Numbered from the stretch's first letter, positions 52,856 through 62,125 are shown. The stretch: 64,000 nucleotides of DNA from Aquipuribacter nitratireducens (GCF_037860835.1 NZ_JBBEOG010000011.1:47851-111850), one strand, 5' to 3'. The notes: a model not told the origin generated them from the letters alone. Translations and numbers: made by a program.

Positions 52856-53380
52856 GTGACGCTCGAGCGCGAGCGGTCCACGGACCGCCCCGACATCGGC
52901 CTGCCGCTGGAGGGCACCGTCCCGCTGGTCGGCGAGCCGGCGCCCGCGTTCGCCCTGCGTGACCAGCACGGCCAGCAGGTCGGGCTGCCGGAGCTGCTGG
53001 CCGGCGACGCGCGCGCCACGCTGCTCGTCTTCTACCCCTTCGCCTTCTCCGGCACGTGCACGGGCGAGCTGTGCGAGCTGCGGGACGACCTCGCGGCCTT
53101 CGCCGCGGACGGGGTCCAGGTCGCAGGCCTGTCGTGCGACCCGACGCACGCGCTGCGGGCGTGGGCGGACGCCGAGGGCTACCGCTTCCCGCTCCTCAGC
53201 GACTTCTGGCCCCACGGTGAGGTCGCGCGACGCTACGGCGTGTTCCTGCCGACCCTCGGCTTCGCCACGCGCGGGTCCTTCCTCGTCGACCGCGACGGGG
53301 TCGTGCGGTGGTCGGTGGTCCTCGGACCCGGCCAGGCCCGCGACCTCGGGTCGTACCGGAGCGCCGTCACGGCGCTGTGA
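52856..53380 (+). CDS. ahpE: Peroxiredoxin, AhpE-like
   Basis: A 174-residue thioredoxin-fold peroxidase. The active site is VFYPFAFSGTCTGELCELRD with the peroxidatic Cys in the TxxC position and a second Cys in GELC. VGEPAPAFALRDQHGQQVGL and GSFLVDRDGVVRWSVV are family patterns. The GTG start follows the DUF3052 stop by one base. AhpE/BCP subgroup call is moderate. Confidence 0.85.
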   Translation: MTLERERSTDRPDIGLPLEGTVPLVGEPAPAFALRDQHGQQVGLPELLAGDARATLLVFYPFAFSGTCTGELCELRDDLAAFAADGVQVAGLSCDPTHALRAWADAEGYRFPLLSDFWPHGEVARRYGVFLPTLGFATRGSFLVDRDGVVRWSVVLGPGQARDLGSYRSAVTAL

Positions 53381-53402
53381 GCGCGGCTACCCTGCGACGC
53401 AG

Positions 53403-53476
53403 GGGCCTGTAGCTCAGTTGGTCAGAGCACCGCGCTTACACCGCGGGTGTCGTCGGTTCGAGCCCGGCCGGGCCCA
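53403..53476 (+). tRNA. tRNA-Val (TAC)
   Basis: Acceptor GGGCCTG/CGGGCCC (one T-G pair) with discriminator A, D-arm GCTC/GAGC, anticodon loop CTTACAC, T-arm GTCGG-TTCGAGC-CCGGC. No CCA is encoded. Confidence 0.94.
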
Positions 53477-53509
53477 CGAGGAGCGCTACTCGCGGTGACG
53501 TCCACGCAC

Positions 53510-53515
53510 TAGCCT
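53510..53515 (+). promoter_or_regulatory. -10 box of the Nif3-like gene (leaderless)
   Basis: TAGCCT ends 7 bases before the ATG at 53523. Confidence 0.45.
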
Positions 53516-53522
53516 CCGCAGC

Positions 53523-54653
53523 ATGGCGGTCACCCTGCGCGACCTCGTCGACGTCCTCGACGCGACGTACCCGCGAGCCCTCGCCGAGGACTGGGACGCC
53601 GTCGGGCTCGTGTGCGGCGACCTCGACGACGAGGTCCGCACGGTCCTCCTCAGCGTCGACGTCACCGACGCGGTCGTCGACGAGGCCCTCGACAGCGGCG
53701 CGCAGGCGCTCGTCGCCCACCACCCGCTCCTGCTGCGCGGCGTGCACGGCGTGGGCACCGACTCCCCGAAGGGACGGCTGGTCCACCGCCTCGTGCGGGG
53801 CGGGTGCGCGCTCTTCACCGTCCACACGAACGCCGACTCCGCCGCGCCCGGCGTCTCCGACGCGCTCGCCCGCGTGGTCGGCCTGACGGCCCTGGAGCCG
53901 CTGGCGCCGTCCGCGGGCGCGGCGCACCACCTCCTCGTCACGCAGGTGCCCACGGCGCACCGCGAGGCGGTCGTCGACGCCCTCGCCGCCGCCGGCGCGG
54001 GGCACCTCGGCGACTACGACCGCTGCGCGTGGACCGTGACGGGGACGGGCACCTTCGAGCCGCAGGCGGGCGCCGAGCCCGCCGTCGGCCGGGTCGGCGC
54101 CCGCGAGGAGGTCGCCGAGGACCGCGTCGAGATGGTCGTGCCGCCGCACCGTGCCGCGGCCGCCGTCGCGGCCCTGCGGGACGCGCACCCGTACGAGGAG
54201 CCGGCGTTCCAGCTGCTCGCCACCGTGCCGTCGGCGGGCGCCGAGGGGCTCGGGCGGGTCGGACAGCTGCCGTCTCCCATGAGCCTGCAGGCCTTCGCCG
54301 AGCACGTGGCGCGGGTCCTGCCCCGCACCGTCGGCGGCGTCCGCATCGCCGGGCCCGTCCACGCGCAGGTCGAGCGGGTCGCCGTCTGCGGCGGCGCGGG
54401 CGACAGCCTCATCGGCGCCGCCCGGGCGGCGGGCGCGGACGTGCTGGTGACCGCGGACCTGCGCCACCACCCCGTGCAGGACGCGCTCGAGGCCGGCGGG
54501 CCGTGGCTCGTCGACGTCTCGCACTGGGCGAGCGAGTGGCCGTTCCTCATCGGCGCGCGCGAGCGGGTGCTCGCCGCGCTCGACCCCACCGCGGAGCACC
54601 TGGAGGTCACGGTGTCCCGTACCGTGACCGACCCGTGGACCTCCCGCGCCTGA
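53523..54653 (+). CDS. Nif3-like dinuclear metal-centre protein
   Basis: A 376-residue Nif3/YbgI-family protein. Metal ligands are in AEDWDAVGLVCGD, ALVAHHPLLLRG, FTVHTNADSAAPGVSDAL and, near the end, DVSHWASEWPFL. A central PII-like insert (RVEMVVPPHRAAAAVAALRD; HPYEEPAFQLLA) is typical of longer members. Related to GTP cyclohydrolase I type 2 annotations, but function is unsettled. It starts the conserved trio with the zinc-ribbon and RNase H-phosphatase genes (compare Rv2230c-Rv2228c). Confidence 0.88.
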   Translation: MAVTLRDLVDVLDATYPRALAEDWDAVGLVCGDLDDEVRTVLLSVDVTDAVVDEALDSGAQALVAHHPLLLRGVHGVGTDSPKGRLVHRLVRGGCALFTVHTNADSAAPGVSDALARVVGLTALEPLAPSAGAAHHLLVTQVPTAHREAVVDALAAAGAGHLGDYDRCAWTVTGTGTFEPQAGAEPAVGRVGAREEVAEDRVEMVVPPHRAAAAVAALRDAHPYEEPAFQLLATVPSAGAEGLGRVGQLPSPMSLQAFAEHVARVLPRTVGGVRIAGPVHAQVERVAVCGGAGDSLIGAARAAGADVLVTADLRHHPVQDALEAGGPWLVDVSHWASEWPFLIGARERVLAALDPTAEHLEVTVSRTVTDPWTSRA

Positions 54654-54696
54654 GGCACCTCCGGCGCGGGCCAGCCGACCGCTCGAGGAGACCGAC

Positions 54697-55437
54697 GTGG
54701 TGACCGTGGACCCCGCCGACCAGCAGAGGCTGCTCGAGGTGCAGGCCCTCGACACGCGACTGGACCAGGTGCAGCACACGCGGGCGACGCTGCCCGAGGC
54801 CGCCCGGGCCGCCGAGCTCGAGACCCTCCTGCGGTCCCTGCGCGACGACGTCGTCCTCCTCCGTACGAAGGTGTCCGACCTCGACCGCGAGGTCGCGCGG
54901 GCCGAGAACGACGTCCAGGCGGTCCGTACACGCGCCGAGCGCGACCGCGCCCGGCTGGAGGCGGGGCAGGGCTCGGCGAAGGACCTCGTCGGGCTGCAGC
55001 ACGAGCTGGAGTCCCTCGCCCGGCGCCAGTCCGACCTCGAGGACGCCGAGCTCGAGGTCATGGAGCGTCGCGAGGAGCAGGCCGGTCTCCTGGAGGCGAC
55101 GGAGGCGCGCCTCGCCCGTACCGAGTCCGAGCACGACGAGGCCGTGGCGGCCCGCGACGTGCGGCTCGCGGAGCTGGCCTCGCAGGAGGAGGCCCTGCGC
55201 GACGACCGGAAGGCCGCTGCCACCGGTCTGCCCGAGGCGATGACGAGGATCTACGAGCGGCTTCGGGACCGCCTCGGCAGCGGCGCCGCCCCGCTGGTGG
55301 AGGGCCGCTGCGACGGCTGCCGGATGCCGCTGGCGCCGTCCGACCTCCACGCCCTCACCTCGCGGCCCGCCGACGAGCTGCTCCGCTGCCCCGAGTGCGA
55401 GCGGATCCTCGTGCGGGACGCCGGCACCGCCGCGTGA
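54697..55437 (+). CDS. Coiled-coil protein with C4 zinc ribbon
   Basis: A 246-residue protein with GAGGAG before the GTG. Residues about 10-180 form a long antiparallel coiled coil (LLEVQALDTRLDQVQHTRAT; VSDLDREVARAENDVQAVRT). The C-terminus has CDGCRMPL and CPECERIL, a four-cysteine zinc ribbon. It matches the Rv2229c type and is coupled to the next gene by GTGA. Possibly an RNA-binding factor; unproven. Confidence 0.85.
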   Translation: MVTVDPADQQRLLEVQALDTRLDQVQHTRATLPEAARAAELETLLRSLRDDVVLLRTKVSDLDREVARAENDVQAVRTRAERDRARLEAGQGSAKDLVGLQHELESLARRQSDLEDAELEVMERREEQAGLLEATEARLARTESEHDEAVAARDVRLAELASQEEALRDDRKAAATGLPEAMTRIYERLRDRLGSGAAPLVEGRCDGCRMPLAPSDLHALTSRPADELLRCPECERILVRDAGTAA

Positions 55438-56630
55438 GCGGGAGGCGGCTCGTCGTCGAGGCCGACGGCGGCTCACGGGGCAACCCCGGACCTGCAGGGT
55501 GGGGGGCGCTCGTGCGCGACGCCGACGGCCCGGTGCTCGCGCGGGCGGGGGAGCGGTGCGGGCGGACGACGAACAACGTCGCCGAGTACTCCGGCCTGGT
55601 CGCCGGGCTGCGGATGGCCGCGGCGATCGACCGCACGGCGTCGGTCGAGGTGCGGATGGACTCCAAGCTCGTCGTCGAGCAGATGTCGGGCCGCTGGAAG
55701 ATCAAGGACCGGCGTCTCGCCGGGATCGCCGCGGACGCGAGCCGGGCCTTCGACCCCGCGCGGGTCCGCTACACGTGGGTGCCGCGGGCGCAGAACGCCG
55801 CCGCGGACCGGCTCGCGAACGACGCGATGGACGGGCGCGAGCGGCGGGTCGCGGACGTGGTCGCCTCGCTGGGCGGAGCCGGGCCGGACGACGCGTCGCA
55901 CGACCAGGACGACGATCCCGGGCCGGCGCGGTCCACCGCGGAGGTGGCCGAGCGCACGGCCGCCCCGGTGGCCGTCCAGGTGCCCGACCCGGTGAGCGCC
56001 ACGACCGTCCTCCTCGTCCGTCACGGTCGCACGAGGCTGACGCAGGAGCGGCGCTTCAGCGGCGCCGCGGGCGACGACGCCGGTCTCACCGAGGAGGGCA
56101 GGGCGGACGCCGTAGGGGCGACGGTGTTCCTCGAGGGCGTCGGGGTGGACGCGGTGGTGGTGTCGCCGCTGCGGCGGGCCCGGCAGACCGCCGACCTCCT
56201 CGGCAGCGCGCTGGCCTGGCCGGCGCCGCAGGTCGAGGAGGGGTGGGCGGAGGTCGCCTTCGGCGCGTGGGACGGGCTCACCGCCGCGGAGGTGCAGCAG
56301 CGCGACCCCGAGCTGTTCGCGCGGTGGCTCACCGGGACCGACGTCGCACCGCCGGGAGGAGAGTCGATGCGGGCGCTGGAGGCGCGAGTTGCGGCGTCCT
56401 TCGACGACCTCGTCCGGCGCCACCAGGGCGGCACCGTCGTCGTCGTGTGCCACATGACGCCGATCCGGTCCGTCGTCCGTCGCGTCCTCGGGGCCGGGGA
56501 GCAGGCGCTGTGGCGCCTGCGCTGCGCGCCCGGATCGCTCACCACCGTCCGGTCGTGGGACGACGGCGGCGCGGAGGTCGACGGCGTCGGCCTCCACGTG
56601 CCCGCCGGCGCCGCGCCGACCCTCTTCTGA
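55434..56630 (+). CDS. Bifunctional RNase H / acid phosphatase
   Basis: A 398-residue fusion starting with GTG. Residues 1-135 are RNase HI (VVEADGGSRGNPGPAGWGAL; NNVAEYSGLVAGL; VRMDSKLVVEQMSG; RAQNAAADRLANDAM), giving the D-E-D-D site. After an acidic linker, residues about 190-398 are a histidine phosphatase (VLLVRHGRTRLTQERRFSGA; VVVVCHMTPIRSVVRRVLG). The same fusion is Rv2228c in M. tuberculosis, with RNase H and alpha-ribazole phosphatase activities. Confidence 0.92.
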   Translation: MSGRRLVVEADGGSRGNPGPAGWGALVRDADGPVLARAGERCGRTTNNVAEYSGLVAGLRMAAAIDRTASVEVRMDSKLVVEQMSGRWKIKDRRLAGIAADASRAFDPARVRYTWVPRAQNAAADRLANDAMDGRERRVADVVASLGGAGPDDASHDQDDDPGPARSTAEVAERTAAPVAVQVPDPVSATTVLLVRHGRTRLTQERRFSGAAGDDAGLTEEGRADAVGATVFLEGVGVDAVVVSPLRRARQTADLLGSALAWPAPQVEEGWAEVAFGAWDGLTAAEVQQRDPELFARWLTGTDVAPPGGESMRALEARVAASFDDLVRRHQGGTVVVVCHMTPIRSVVRRVLGAGEQALWRLRCAPGSLTTVRSWDDGGAEVDGVGLHVPAGAAPTLF

Positions 56631-56655
56631 GGGCCGGCGCAGCGCCGCCCTCGGA

Positions 56656-57111
56656 TCAGTCGAGCGTCGGGACGTCGACGACCTCGTCCGCCACCACGAC
56701 GAGCTCGTTCTCGTAGTCCACGAGGACGTCCTGCTCGTCGTCGAGGTCGAAGTCGGTCTCGAGGACGTCCGGGGTGTAGAGCGTCCGGACGGTGCCCGTG
56801 ACCTGGACGAGCTCGCCCTCGCTGAACTCGCTGGTGTCGGCGGCGAGGACGAGCGTGTCGTCGGCGCCGATCGCCATGGTGTTGTCGCCGAGGATCTCCG
56901 AGACCTCGTTCTGCATGGTCACGGTCTCGCCCATGATGATGTCCTGGGCGACCTCGCCCTGCTCCTCGGCGTCCTCCACGACGGTGTCGTCGCTGCAGCC
57001 GGCGAAGCCGGTGAGAGCGAGCGCCGCAGCGGCCGCCGCCCCACCGCCGACGGCGGTCCGGGTGCGGCGCGCACCTGTCGTGGGGGCGGTCGGGGTGGTC
57101 GTGCGTGTCAT
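56656..57111 (-). CDS. Lipoprotein of unknown function
   Basis: A 151-residue lipoprotein. The chosen ATG follows AGGTGA and gives a signal peptide with lipobox LTGFAGC. The mature part is very acidic (VVEDAEEQGEVAQDIIMGET; LETDFDLDDEQDVLVDYENE) and looks like one OB-fold-like beta domain (TMAIGADDTLVLAADTSEF; GELVQVTGTVRTLYTPDVLE). Function unknown. It diverges from the RNase P RNA gene. Confidence 0.72.
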   Translation of the reverse strand: MTRTTTPTAPTTGARRTRTAVGGGAAAAAALALTGFAGCSDDTVVEDAEEQGEVAQDIIMGETVTMQNEVSEILGDNTMAIGADDTLVLAADTSEFSEGELVQVTGTVRTLYTPDVLETDFDLDDEQDVLVDYENELVVVADEVVDVPTLD

Positions 57112-57226
57112 GTCGTCACCTGTCCTTCCGTCGTCGCGACATGCGTGCACCCCACCGGTCACCGCCGGGCGGGGAAGCGATTCGTGCTGCGTCGTCACGA
57201 TGCGGTAACGCCGGGTCGGCGAGGAC

Positions 57227-57232
57227 TACGCT
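57227..57232 (+). promoter_or_regulatory. -10 box of rnpB
   Basis: TACGCT ends 6 bases before the first paired base of the RNA. No strong -35 was seen. Confidence 0.5.
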
Positions 57233-57238
57233 GCTGCC

Positions 57239-57618
57239 GGGACGAGCCGGCCGGGCGGCCGCGTCGGGCCTCCGGGCCCGCCGAGGAAAGTCCGGGCTCC
57301 GCAGGGCGAGGTGGTGGGTAACACCCACCCGGGGTGACCCGCGGGAACAGTGCCACAGAGAGAAGACCGCCACCGGACGGGCGACCGGCCGGGGGCAAGG
57401 GTGAAAGGGTGGTGCAAGAGACCACCAGCGTGCCGGGTGACCGGCGCGGCTAGGCAAACCCCACCTGGAGCAAGGTCAGACAGGACGCGTCCGAGGGCTG
57501 CCCGCCCGAGCGTCCGGGTGGACCGCACGAGACCGTCGGCGACGACGGCCCTAGATGGATGGTCGCCCCCGGTGCGCGAGCACCGGGACAGAACCCGGCT
57601 TACAGGCCGGCTCGTCCC
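57239..57618 (+). ncRNA. rnpB: RNase P RNA, bacterial class A
   Basis: Conserved blocks occur in order: GAGGAAAGTCCGGGCT, ACAGTGCCACAGAGA, AGGGTGAAAGGGTGGTGCAA, GGCTAGGCAAACCCC, AGATGGATGGTCGCC and ACAGAACCCGGCTTACAG. The 5' end GGGACGAGCCGGCC pairs with the 3' end GGCCGGCTCGTCCC, which sets the limits. It is the catalytic RNA that trims tRNA 5' ends. Confidence 0.95.
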
Positions 57619-57769
57619 CCCGGTACCTCGTCGACGCCGCTGCAGGATGCTCGCGGGTGCGCGCGACGGGTGGACCTCTCCTAATCTCATGACAGTGGCC
57701 GTGACACGGTTGTAGCGTCCGCTCACGCTGCCCACCACGGAGGTCGGAGCGTTCCAGGGGGGAGCGTCC

Positions 57770-59203
57770 GTGCGGCGCCGTCATCACGTCACAGTCACCG
57801 TTGCCGTCGCGCTGCTGACGGCGTCCGCGCTCGCCGGACCCGCCGCCGCGACGGCGGACCCGTCCGTGTACGCGCACCCGCGCGAGCTCCTGCGTGCCCT
57901 GCCCGTGGCGGCCGAGGGTGGGGCGGGGTTCTCCCCGGCTGAGTTCGAGCACTGGGTAGACGCGGACGGCGACGACTGTGACACGCGCGAGGAGGTGCTG
58001 ATCTCCGAGGCCCGCGTCCGTGCGACCGTCGGGGCTGGCTGCGAGATCCTCGACGGGCAGTGGCGCTCGTGGTACGACGCCACGACGGTGACGAGCCCGG
58101 GCGGCGTCGTCGTCGACCACCTCGTGGGTCTCGCCGAGGCGTGGGACTCCGGTGCGAGCCGCTGGTCGGCGGAGACCCGCCGCGCCTACGCCAACGACAC
58201 CGACTTCCGCCCGACGCTGTCGGCGGTCGGTCGTGCGGTGGAGAGCGCCAAGGGAGACCAGGACCCCGCGGAGTGGACGCCGAGCCTCTTCAGCCTCGGC
58301 TGCCGCTACGCCACCGAGTGGATCATGGTGAAGTACCGGTGGGGCCTGGCCGTCGACACGGCCGAGAAGGCGGCACTGTCCGAGCAGATCTCGGGCGGGT
58401 GCGCGCTGCAGAACCTCCGCCGTCCCGAGCGGGCCACGATCGTCCTCGACACGCCGGCGCCCCAGATGGGCTCCGAGCTGCTGGTGTACGACGCCGACCG
58501 GGGTCGTCGGGTGCTGGTGGACCTGCGGGCGGACGGGTCGACGGGCACGTTCAGCGACACGACGTGGTCGGCGGGCTGGGACGCGGTGACCGCGGTGGAG
58601 GTCGACGGGACGCCGGGCAGCGAGCTGGTGGTGTACGACGCCGACCGGGGTCGTCGGGTGCTGGTGGACCTGCGGGCGGACGGGTCGACGGGCACGTTCA
58701 GCGACACGACGTGGTCGGCGGGCTGGGACGCGGTGACCGCGGTGGAGGTCGACGGGACGCCGGGCAGCGAGCTGGTGGTGTACGACGCCGACCGGGGTCG
58801 TCGGGTGCTGGTGGACCTGCGGGCGGACGGGTCGACGGGCACGTTCAGCGACACGACGTGGTCGGCGGGCTGGGACGCGGTGACCGCGGTGGAGGTCGAC
58901 GGGACCCCGGGCAGCGAGCTGGTGGTGTACGACGCCGACCGCGGCCGCCGGGTGCTCGTCGACCTCTTCGACGACGGGTCGACAGGGACCATCAGCGACA
59001 CCGTGTGGTCCGTCGGGTGGGAGACGGTGGCGTCCGTGGAGGTCGACGGGACGCCGGGCAGCGAGCTGCTGGTGTACGACGCCGACCGCGGCCGCCGGGT
59101 GCTCGTCGACCTCTTCGACGACGGGTCGACGGGCACCTTCACGGACACGACCTGGTCGGCGGGGTGGGACGTCGTCACCGCTGTGGAGGCCGACGGGACC
59201 TGA
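57770..59203 (+). CDS. Secreted HNH-type (DUF1524-like) protein with five 49-residue repeats
   Basis: A 477-residue exported protein with GGGGGGAG before the GTG. Signal peptide (VTVTVAVALLTASALAGPAA). Residues about 50-215 resemble secreted HNH nucleases: HWVDADGDDCDTREEVLISE, DHLVGLAEAWDSGA with the catalytic His, RAYANDTDFRPTL, and a Cys pair (DDCD...AGCEI). From about residue 237, five 49-residue units (core LVVYDADRGRRVLVDL, then WSAGWDAVTAVEVDGTPGSE) form a likely beta-propeller. The first two DNA repeats are identical. Confidence 0.8.
   Translation: MRRRHHVTVTVAVALLTASALAGPAAATADPSVYAHPRELLRALPVAAEGGAGFSPAEFEHWVDADGDDCDTREEVLISEARVRATVGAGCEILDGQWRSWYDATTVTSPGGVVVDHLVGLAEAWDSGASRWSAETRRAYANDTDFRPTLSAVGRAVESAKGDQDPAEWTPSLFSLGCRYATEWIMVKYRWGLAVDTAEKAALSEQISGGCALQNLRRPERATIVLDTPAPQMGSELLVYDADRGRRVLVDLRADGSTGTFSDTTWSAGWDAVTAVEVDGTPGSELVVYDADRGRRVLVDLRADGSTGTFSDTTWSAGWDAVTAVEVDGTPGSELVVYDADRGRRVLVDLRADGSTGTFSDTTWSAGWDAVTAVEVDGTPGSELVVYDADRGRRVLVDLFDDGSTGTISDTVWSVGWETVASVEVDGTPGSELLVYDADRGRRVLVDLFDDGSTGTFTDTTWSAGWDVVTAVEADGT
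58484..59203 (+). repeat. Five tandem 147-bp in-gene repeats
   Basis: The anchor GTGTACGACGCCGACCG recurs at 58484, 58631, 58778, 58925 and 59072, exactly 147 bp apart. Copies 1 and 2 are identical and copy 3 nearly so; copies 4 and 5 have diverged. The last unit is short by about 5 residues. Confidence 0.92.
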
Positions 59204-59269
59204 CGTCGTCGTGGAGGGTGGTGGGACGCCGGATCATCGACGCGTGGACACGGGACCCGGGCCGGCGTG

Positions 59270-59920
59270 TCACCCGCTGGTGAGACGCGCGAGGAGCCCG
59301 GCGCGCACGTCCGGCCAGTCCTCCGCCGTCACGGAGAAGACCACGGTGTCGCGCACCGTGCCGTCCTCGCGGCGCTGGTAGCGACGCAGCACCCCCTCCG
59401 GGCGGGCCCCGAGGCGCGCGATGGCCTGTTGGGAGCGGACGTTGCGGACGTCGGTCTTGAGCTGCACGCGGCCGGCTCGCAGGTCGTCGAACGCGTAGCC
59501 GAGCAGGAGGAGCTTGCACGCGGGGTTGACGTGCGAGCCCCACACGGCTCGCGCGTAGGCCGTGGCGCCGACCTCGAGCCGGGCGTCGTGCACCGACACC
59601 TCGAGGTAGCTCGACGTGCCGACGACCCGGCCGCCGTCGTCGAGGACGCACCACTGGTGCCAGCCGGCTGACGCGCGCGAGCGCAGGACGGCCGCGAACG
59701 AGGCCGTGTCGTGCGCGCGCCCGGCGAGGTGGCACCACACGTCGTCGTGGTCGAGCGCCTCGCGCAGGGGGTCGGCGTCCGCGTCCGGGTCCAGGGGCCG
59801 CACCCGCACCCCGTGCCCGCTCAGGCTCACCCCGACCGGCACCGGCCAGCGCATGGCCGGCCACGCCGTGTCCGCCGGCCGCGGGTCCGGCGCCGGCACC
59901 TCTGGCGGTGAGCCCGTCAC
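59270..59920 (-). CDS. GNAT-family N-acetyltransferase, RimJ/RimL-like
   Basis: A 216-residue acetyltransferase starting with GTG, 3 bases from the M3 peptidase stop. Core motifs: VVGTSSYLEVSVHDARLEVG, AYARAVWGSHVNPACKLLLL (acetyl-CoA site), VQLKTDVRNVRSQQAIARLG. The N-terminal 35 residues are proline-rich. RimL-like, substrate unknown. Probably co-transcribed with the peptidase. Confidence 0.83.
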   Translation of the reverse strand: MTGSPPEVPAPDPRPADTAWPAMRWPVPVGVSLSGHGVRVRPLDPDADADPLREALDHDDVWCHLAGRAHDTASFAAVLRSRASAGWHQWCVLDDGGRVVGTSSYLEVSVHDARLEVGATAYARAVWGSHVNPACKLLLLGYAFDDLRAGRVQLKTDVRNVRSQQAIARLGARPEGVLRRYQRREDGTVRDTVVFSVTAEDWPDVRAGLLARLTSG

Positions 59921-59923
59921 GAC

Positions 59924-62005
59924 TCAGGCGGCGGGCAGGAGCCCGCGCCGGCGCAGGAGCGGCTCGGGACGCGGCGCCCGGCCGCGCACCGCCTCGAACG
60001 CCGCCATCGGGTCGACGGCGCCGCCGCGGGACAGCAGCTCGGCCCGGAACCGGTCGCCGAGGTCGCGGACCAGGCCGCCGTTCTCGGTGAACCAGTCGAC
60101 GAGCTCGGCGTCGAGGACCTCGCTCCAGATGTAGCCGTAGTAGCCGGCGCTGTAGCTGCCGCCGAACACGTGGGCGAAGTAGCCGCTGCGGTAGCGGGTC
60201 GGCACGCTCGCGACGTCGAGGCCGTGGCGGCGCAGCGCCTCGGCCTCGAACGCCTCGACGTCCTCCGCCGCGACCTCCCGCCCGGCGGGCAGGGAGTGCC
60301 ACGCGAGGTCGAGCACGGTCGCGGCGAGGTACTCGGTGGTCCGGAAGCCCTCGCCGTAGCCGAGGGCGTCCTTGAGGCGCGCCACGCGCTCGGCCGGCAG
60401 CGGCTCGCCCTCGTGCACGGCGTAGCGGGGGAGCACCTCCGGGTGCCACGCCCACAGCTCGTTGACCTGCGAGGGGAACTCGACGAAGTCCCGCGGCACC
60501 GACGTGCCGGAGAAGCGCGGGTACGTGACGTCGGAGAACAGCCCGTGCAGGGCGTGGCCGAACTCGTGGAACGCGGTGTCGACCTCGTCGGCGGTGAGGT
60601 GCGCGGGCGCACCTGCGCCCGGCCTCGGCACGTTGAGGCAGACCGTGACGACGGGTCGGTGCCCGAGCAGGTGCGACTGGTCGACGAACGTCGTCATCCA
60701 CGCTCCGCCCCGCTTGGTCGGCCGTGCGAACCAGTCGGCGACGAACAGGCCGATCCCGCGCCCGTCGACGTCGTGGACCTCGAACGTCTGCACGTCCGGG
60801 TGGTAGGTCGGCAGGTCCGGCCGCTCGGTGAACGACAGCCCGTACAGCCGTCCGGCGGCGTGGAGGACCCCGTCGACGACGACCCGGTCCAGGCGCAGGT
60901 AGGGCCGCAGCTCGGCGGCGTCGACCGCGAAGCGCGCGGAGCGCAGCCGCTCGGCGTAGTACGCGTGGTCCCACGGCTGCAGCGGTCCCTCGTGGCCGTC
61001 GGCGTGGAGCAGCTCCTCGAGCTCGGCGGCCTCCGCGCGCGCGTTCGCGGCGGCCGTCGGGCACATGCCGGCGAGGACGTCGAGGACGGCGGGGAGGCTG
61101 CCGGCCGTCTGGTCGTCGAGGACGTAGTCCGCGTGGGTGGCGTGACCGAACAGCGCCGCCCGTTCCGCCCGCAGGGCGGCCATGCGCACGAGGACCGGAC
61201 GGGTGTCGACCGTGCCGTCGCGGCCCAGCCCCCGCCCGACCGCCGCCTCGTGCAGCTCGCGTCGCAGGTCGCGGTCCTGCAGGTCGACGAGGACCGGCTG
61301 CGGGGTCGGCAGGACGAGGGTGAGGAGCCAGCCGTCGAGCCCTCGCTCGGCGGCGGCGGCAGAGGCGGCGGCCTTCGCGCCGTCGCCGAGCCCCCGGAGC
61401 CGGTGCTCGTCGAGGACGTGGACCGCGGCCTCGTTGGAGGCGTCTGTGACGAGCGTGGAGAAGCGCTGCGACAACGTCGACAGCTCGGTGTTGATCTGTC
61501 GTAGCCGCTCCTTCGACGTCTCGTCGAGCGCGGCCCCGGCCCGGACGAAGTCGCGGTGGTAGCGCTCGACGAGCCGCACCTGCTCCGCGTCGAGGCCCGA
61601 GTCGTGACGTGCCGAGTGGACGGCGTCGACCCGGGCGAAGACGCGGGCGTCGAGGTGCAGCGCGTCCCCGTGCGCGGCCAGCAGGGGCGCGAAGCGGGCG
61701 TCGACCGCCCGGACCCCCTCGGTGCCGTGCGCGGACGAGAGCGCGTTCACGACGGCGGTCACCCGCGCGAGGAGGGCGCCGCTGCGCTCGAGGGCCTCGA
61801 GGGTGGTGGTGAACGTGGCGGGGGCGGGGTCGGTGGCGATGGACTCCCACTCGGCGCGCTGCTCGGCCAGGCCTGCCTCGAGGGCCGGTGCGAGGTGCTC
61901 CTCACGGATCCGGTCGAACGGCGGGAGGCCGTACGGCAGGTCGCTCGGCACGGCGAACGGGTTGCCGGGATCGAGCGGGAGGGGAGCGGGTGCCGTCGTC
62001 GTCAC
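59924..62005 (-). CDS. M3-family peptidase, peptidyl-dipeptidase Dcp-like
   Basis: A 693-residue zinc metallopeptidase. The active site is DTAFHEFGHALHGLF with the HEXXH motif, and the third ligand region EFPSQVNELWAWHPEVL. FVADWFARPTKRGGAWMTTF and FGGSYSAGYYGYIWSEVLDA are also typical of Dcp/oligopeptidase A. The GTG start lies 8 bases after TAGGCT (62014-62019, minus), a leaderless pattern. It degrades short peptides, probably in the cytoplasm. Confidence 0.93.
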   Translation of the reverse strand: MTTTAPAPLPLDPGNPFAVPSDLPYGLPPFDRIREEHLAPALEAGLAEQRAEWESIATDPAPATFTTTLEALERSGALLARVTAVVNALSSAHGTEGVRAVDARFAPLLAAHGDALHLDARVFARVDAVHSARHDSGLDAEQVRLVERYHRDFVRAGAALDETSKERLRQINTELSTLSQRFSTLVTDASNEAAVHVLDEHRLRGLGDGAKAAASAAAAERGLDGWLLTLVLPTPQPVLVDLQDRDLRRELHEAAVGRGLGRDGTVDTRPVLVRMAALRAERAALFGHATHADYVLDDQTAGSLPAVLDVLAGMCPTAAANARAEAAELEELLHADGHEGPLQPWDHAYYAERLRSARFAVDAAELRPYLRLDRVVVDGVLHAAGRLYGLSFTERPDLPTYHPDVQTFEVHDVDGRGIGLFVADWFARPTKRGGAWMTTFVDQSHLLGHRPVVTVCLNVPRPGAGAPAHLTADEVDTAFHEFGHALHGLFSDVTYPRFSGTSVPRDFVEFPSQVNELWAWHPEVLPRYAVHEGEPLPAERVARLKDALGYGEGFRTTEYLAATVLDLAWHSLPAGREVAAEDVEAFEAEALRRHGLDVASVPTRYRSGYFAHVFGGSYSAGYYGYIWSEVLDAELVDWFTENGGLVRDLGDRFRAELLSRGGAVDPMAAFEAVRGRAPRPEPLLRRRGLLPAA

Positions 62006-62013
62006 GGGTCCGG

Positions 62014-62019
62014 AGCCTA
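62014..62019 (-). promoter_or_regulatory. -10 box of the M3 peptidase gene (leaderless)
   Basis: TAGGCT on the minus strand ends 8 bases before the GTG start at 62005. Confidence 0.45.
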
Positions 62020-62125
62020 CGTGCCGTGCGGTACCTGCACTTTTACTGGGTAACAGACAGAAGCCGAGAGAACCACAGGCGCAAGGGGGTTGGTAGTGCG
62101 CGGAAGTCGTGCTTGTATTCGGCCC

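Noticed and set aside
58484..59203. CRISPR-like regular repeats
   Set aside because: The 147-bp units are in frame within one protein, contiguous, with no unique spacers.
59175..61850. An 891-residue minus-strand reading frame
   Set aside because: Arg/Pro/Ala-rich shadow of the M3 peptidase and acetyltransferase genes in another frame.
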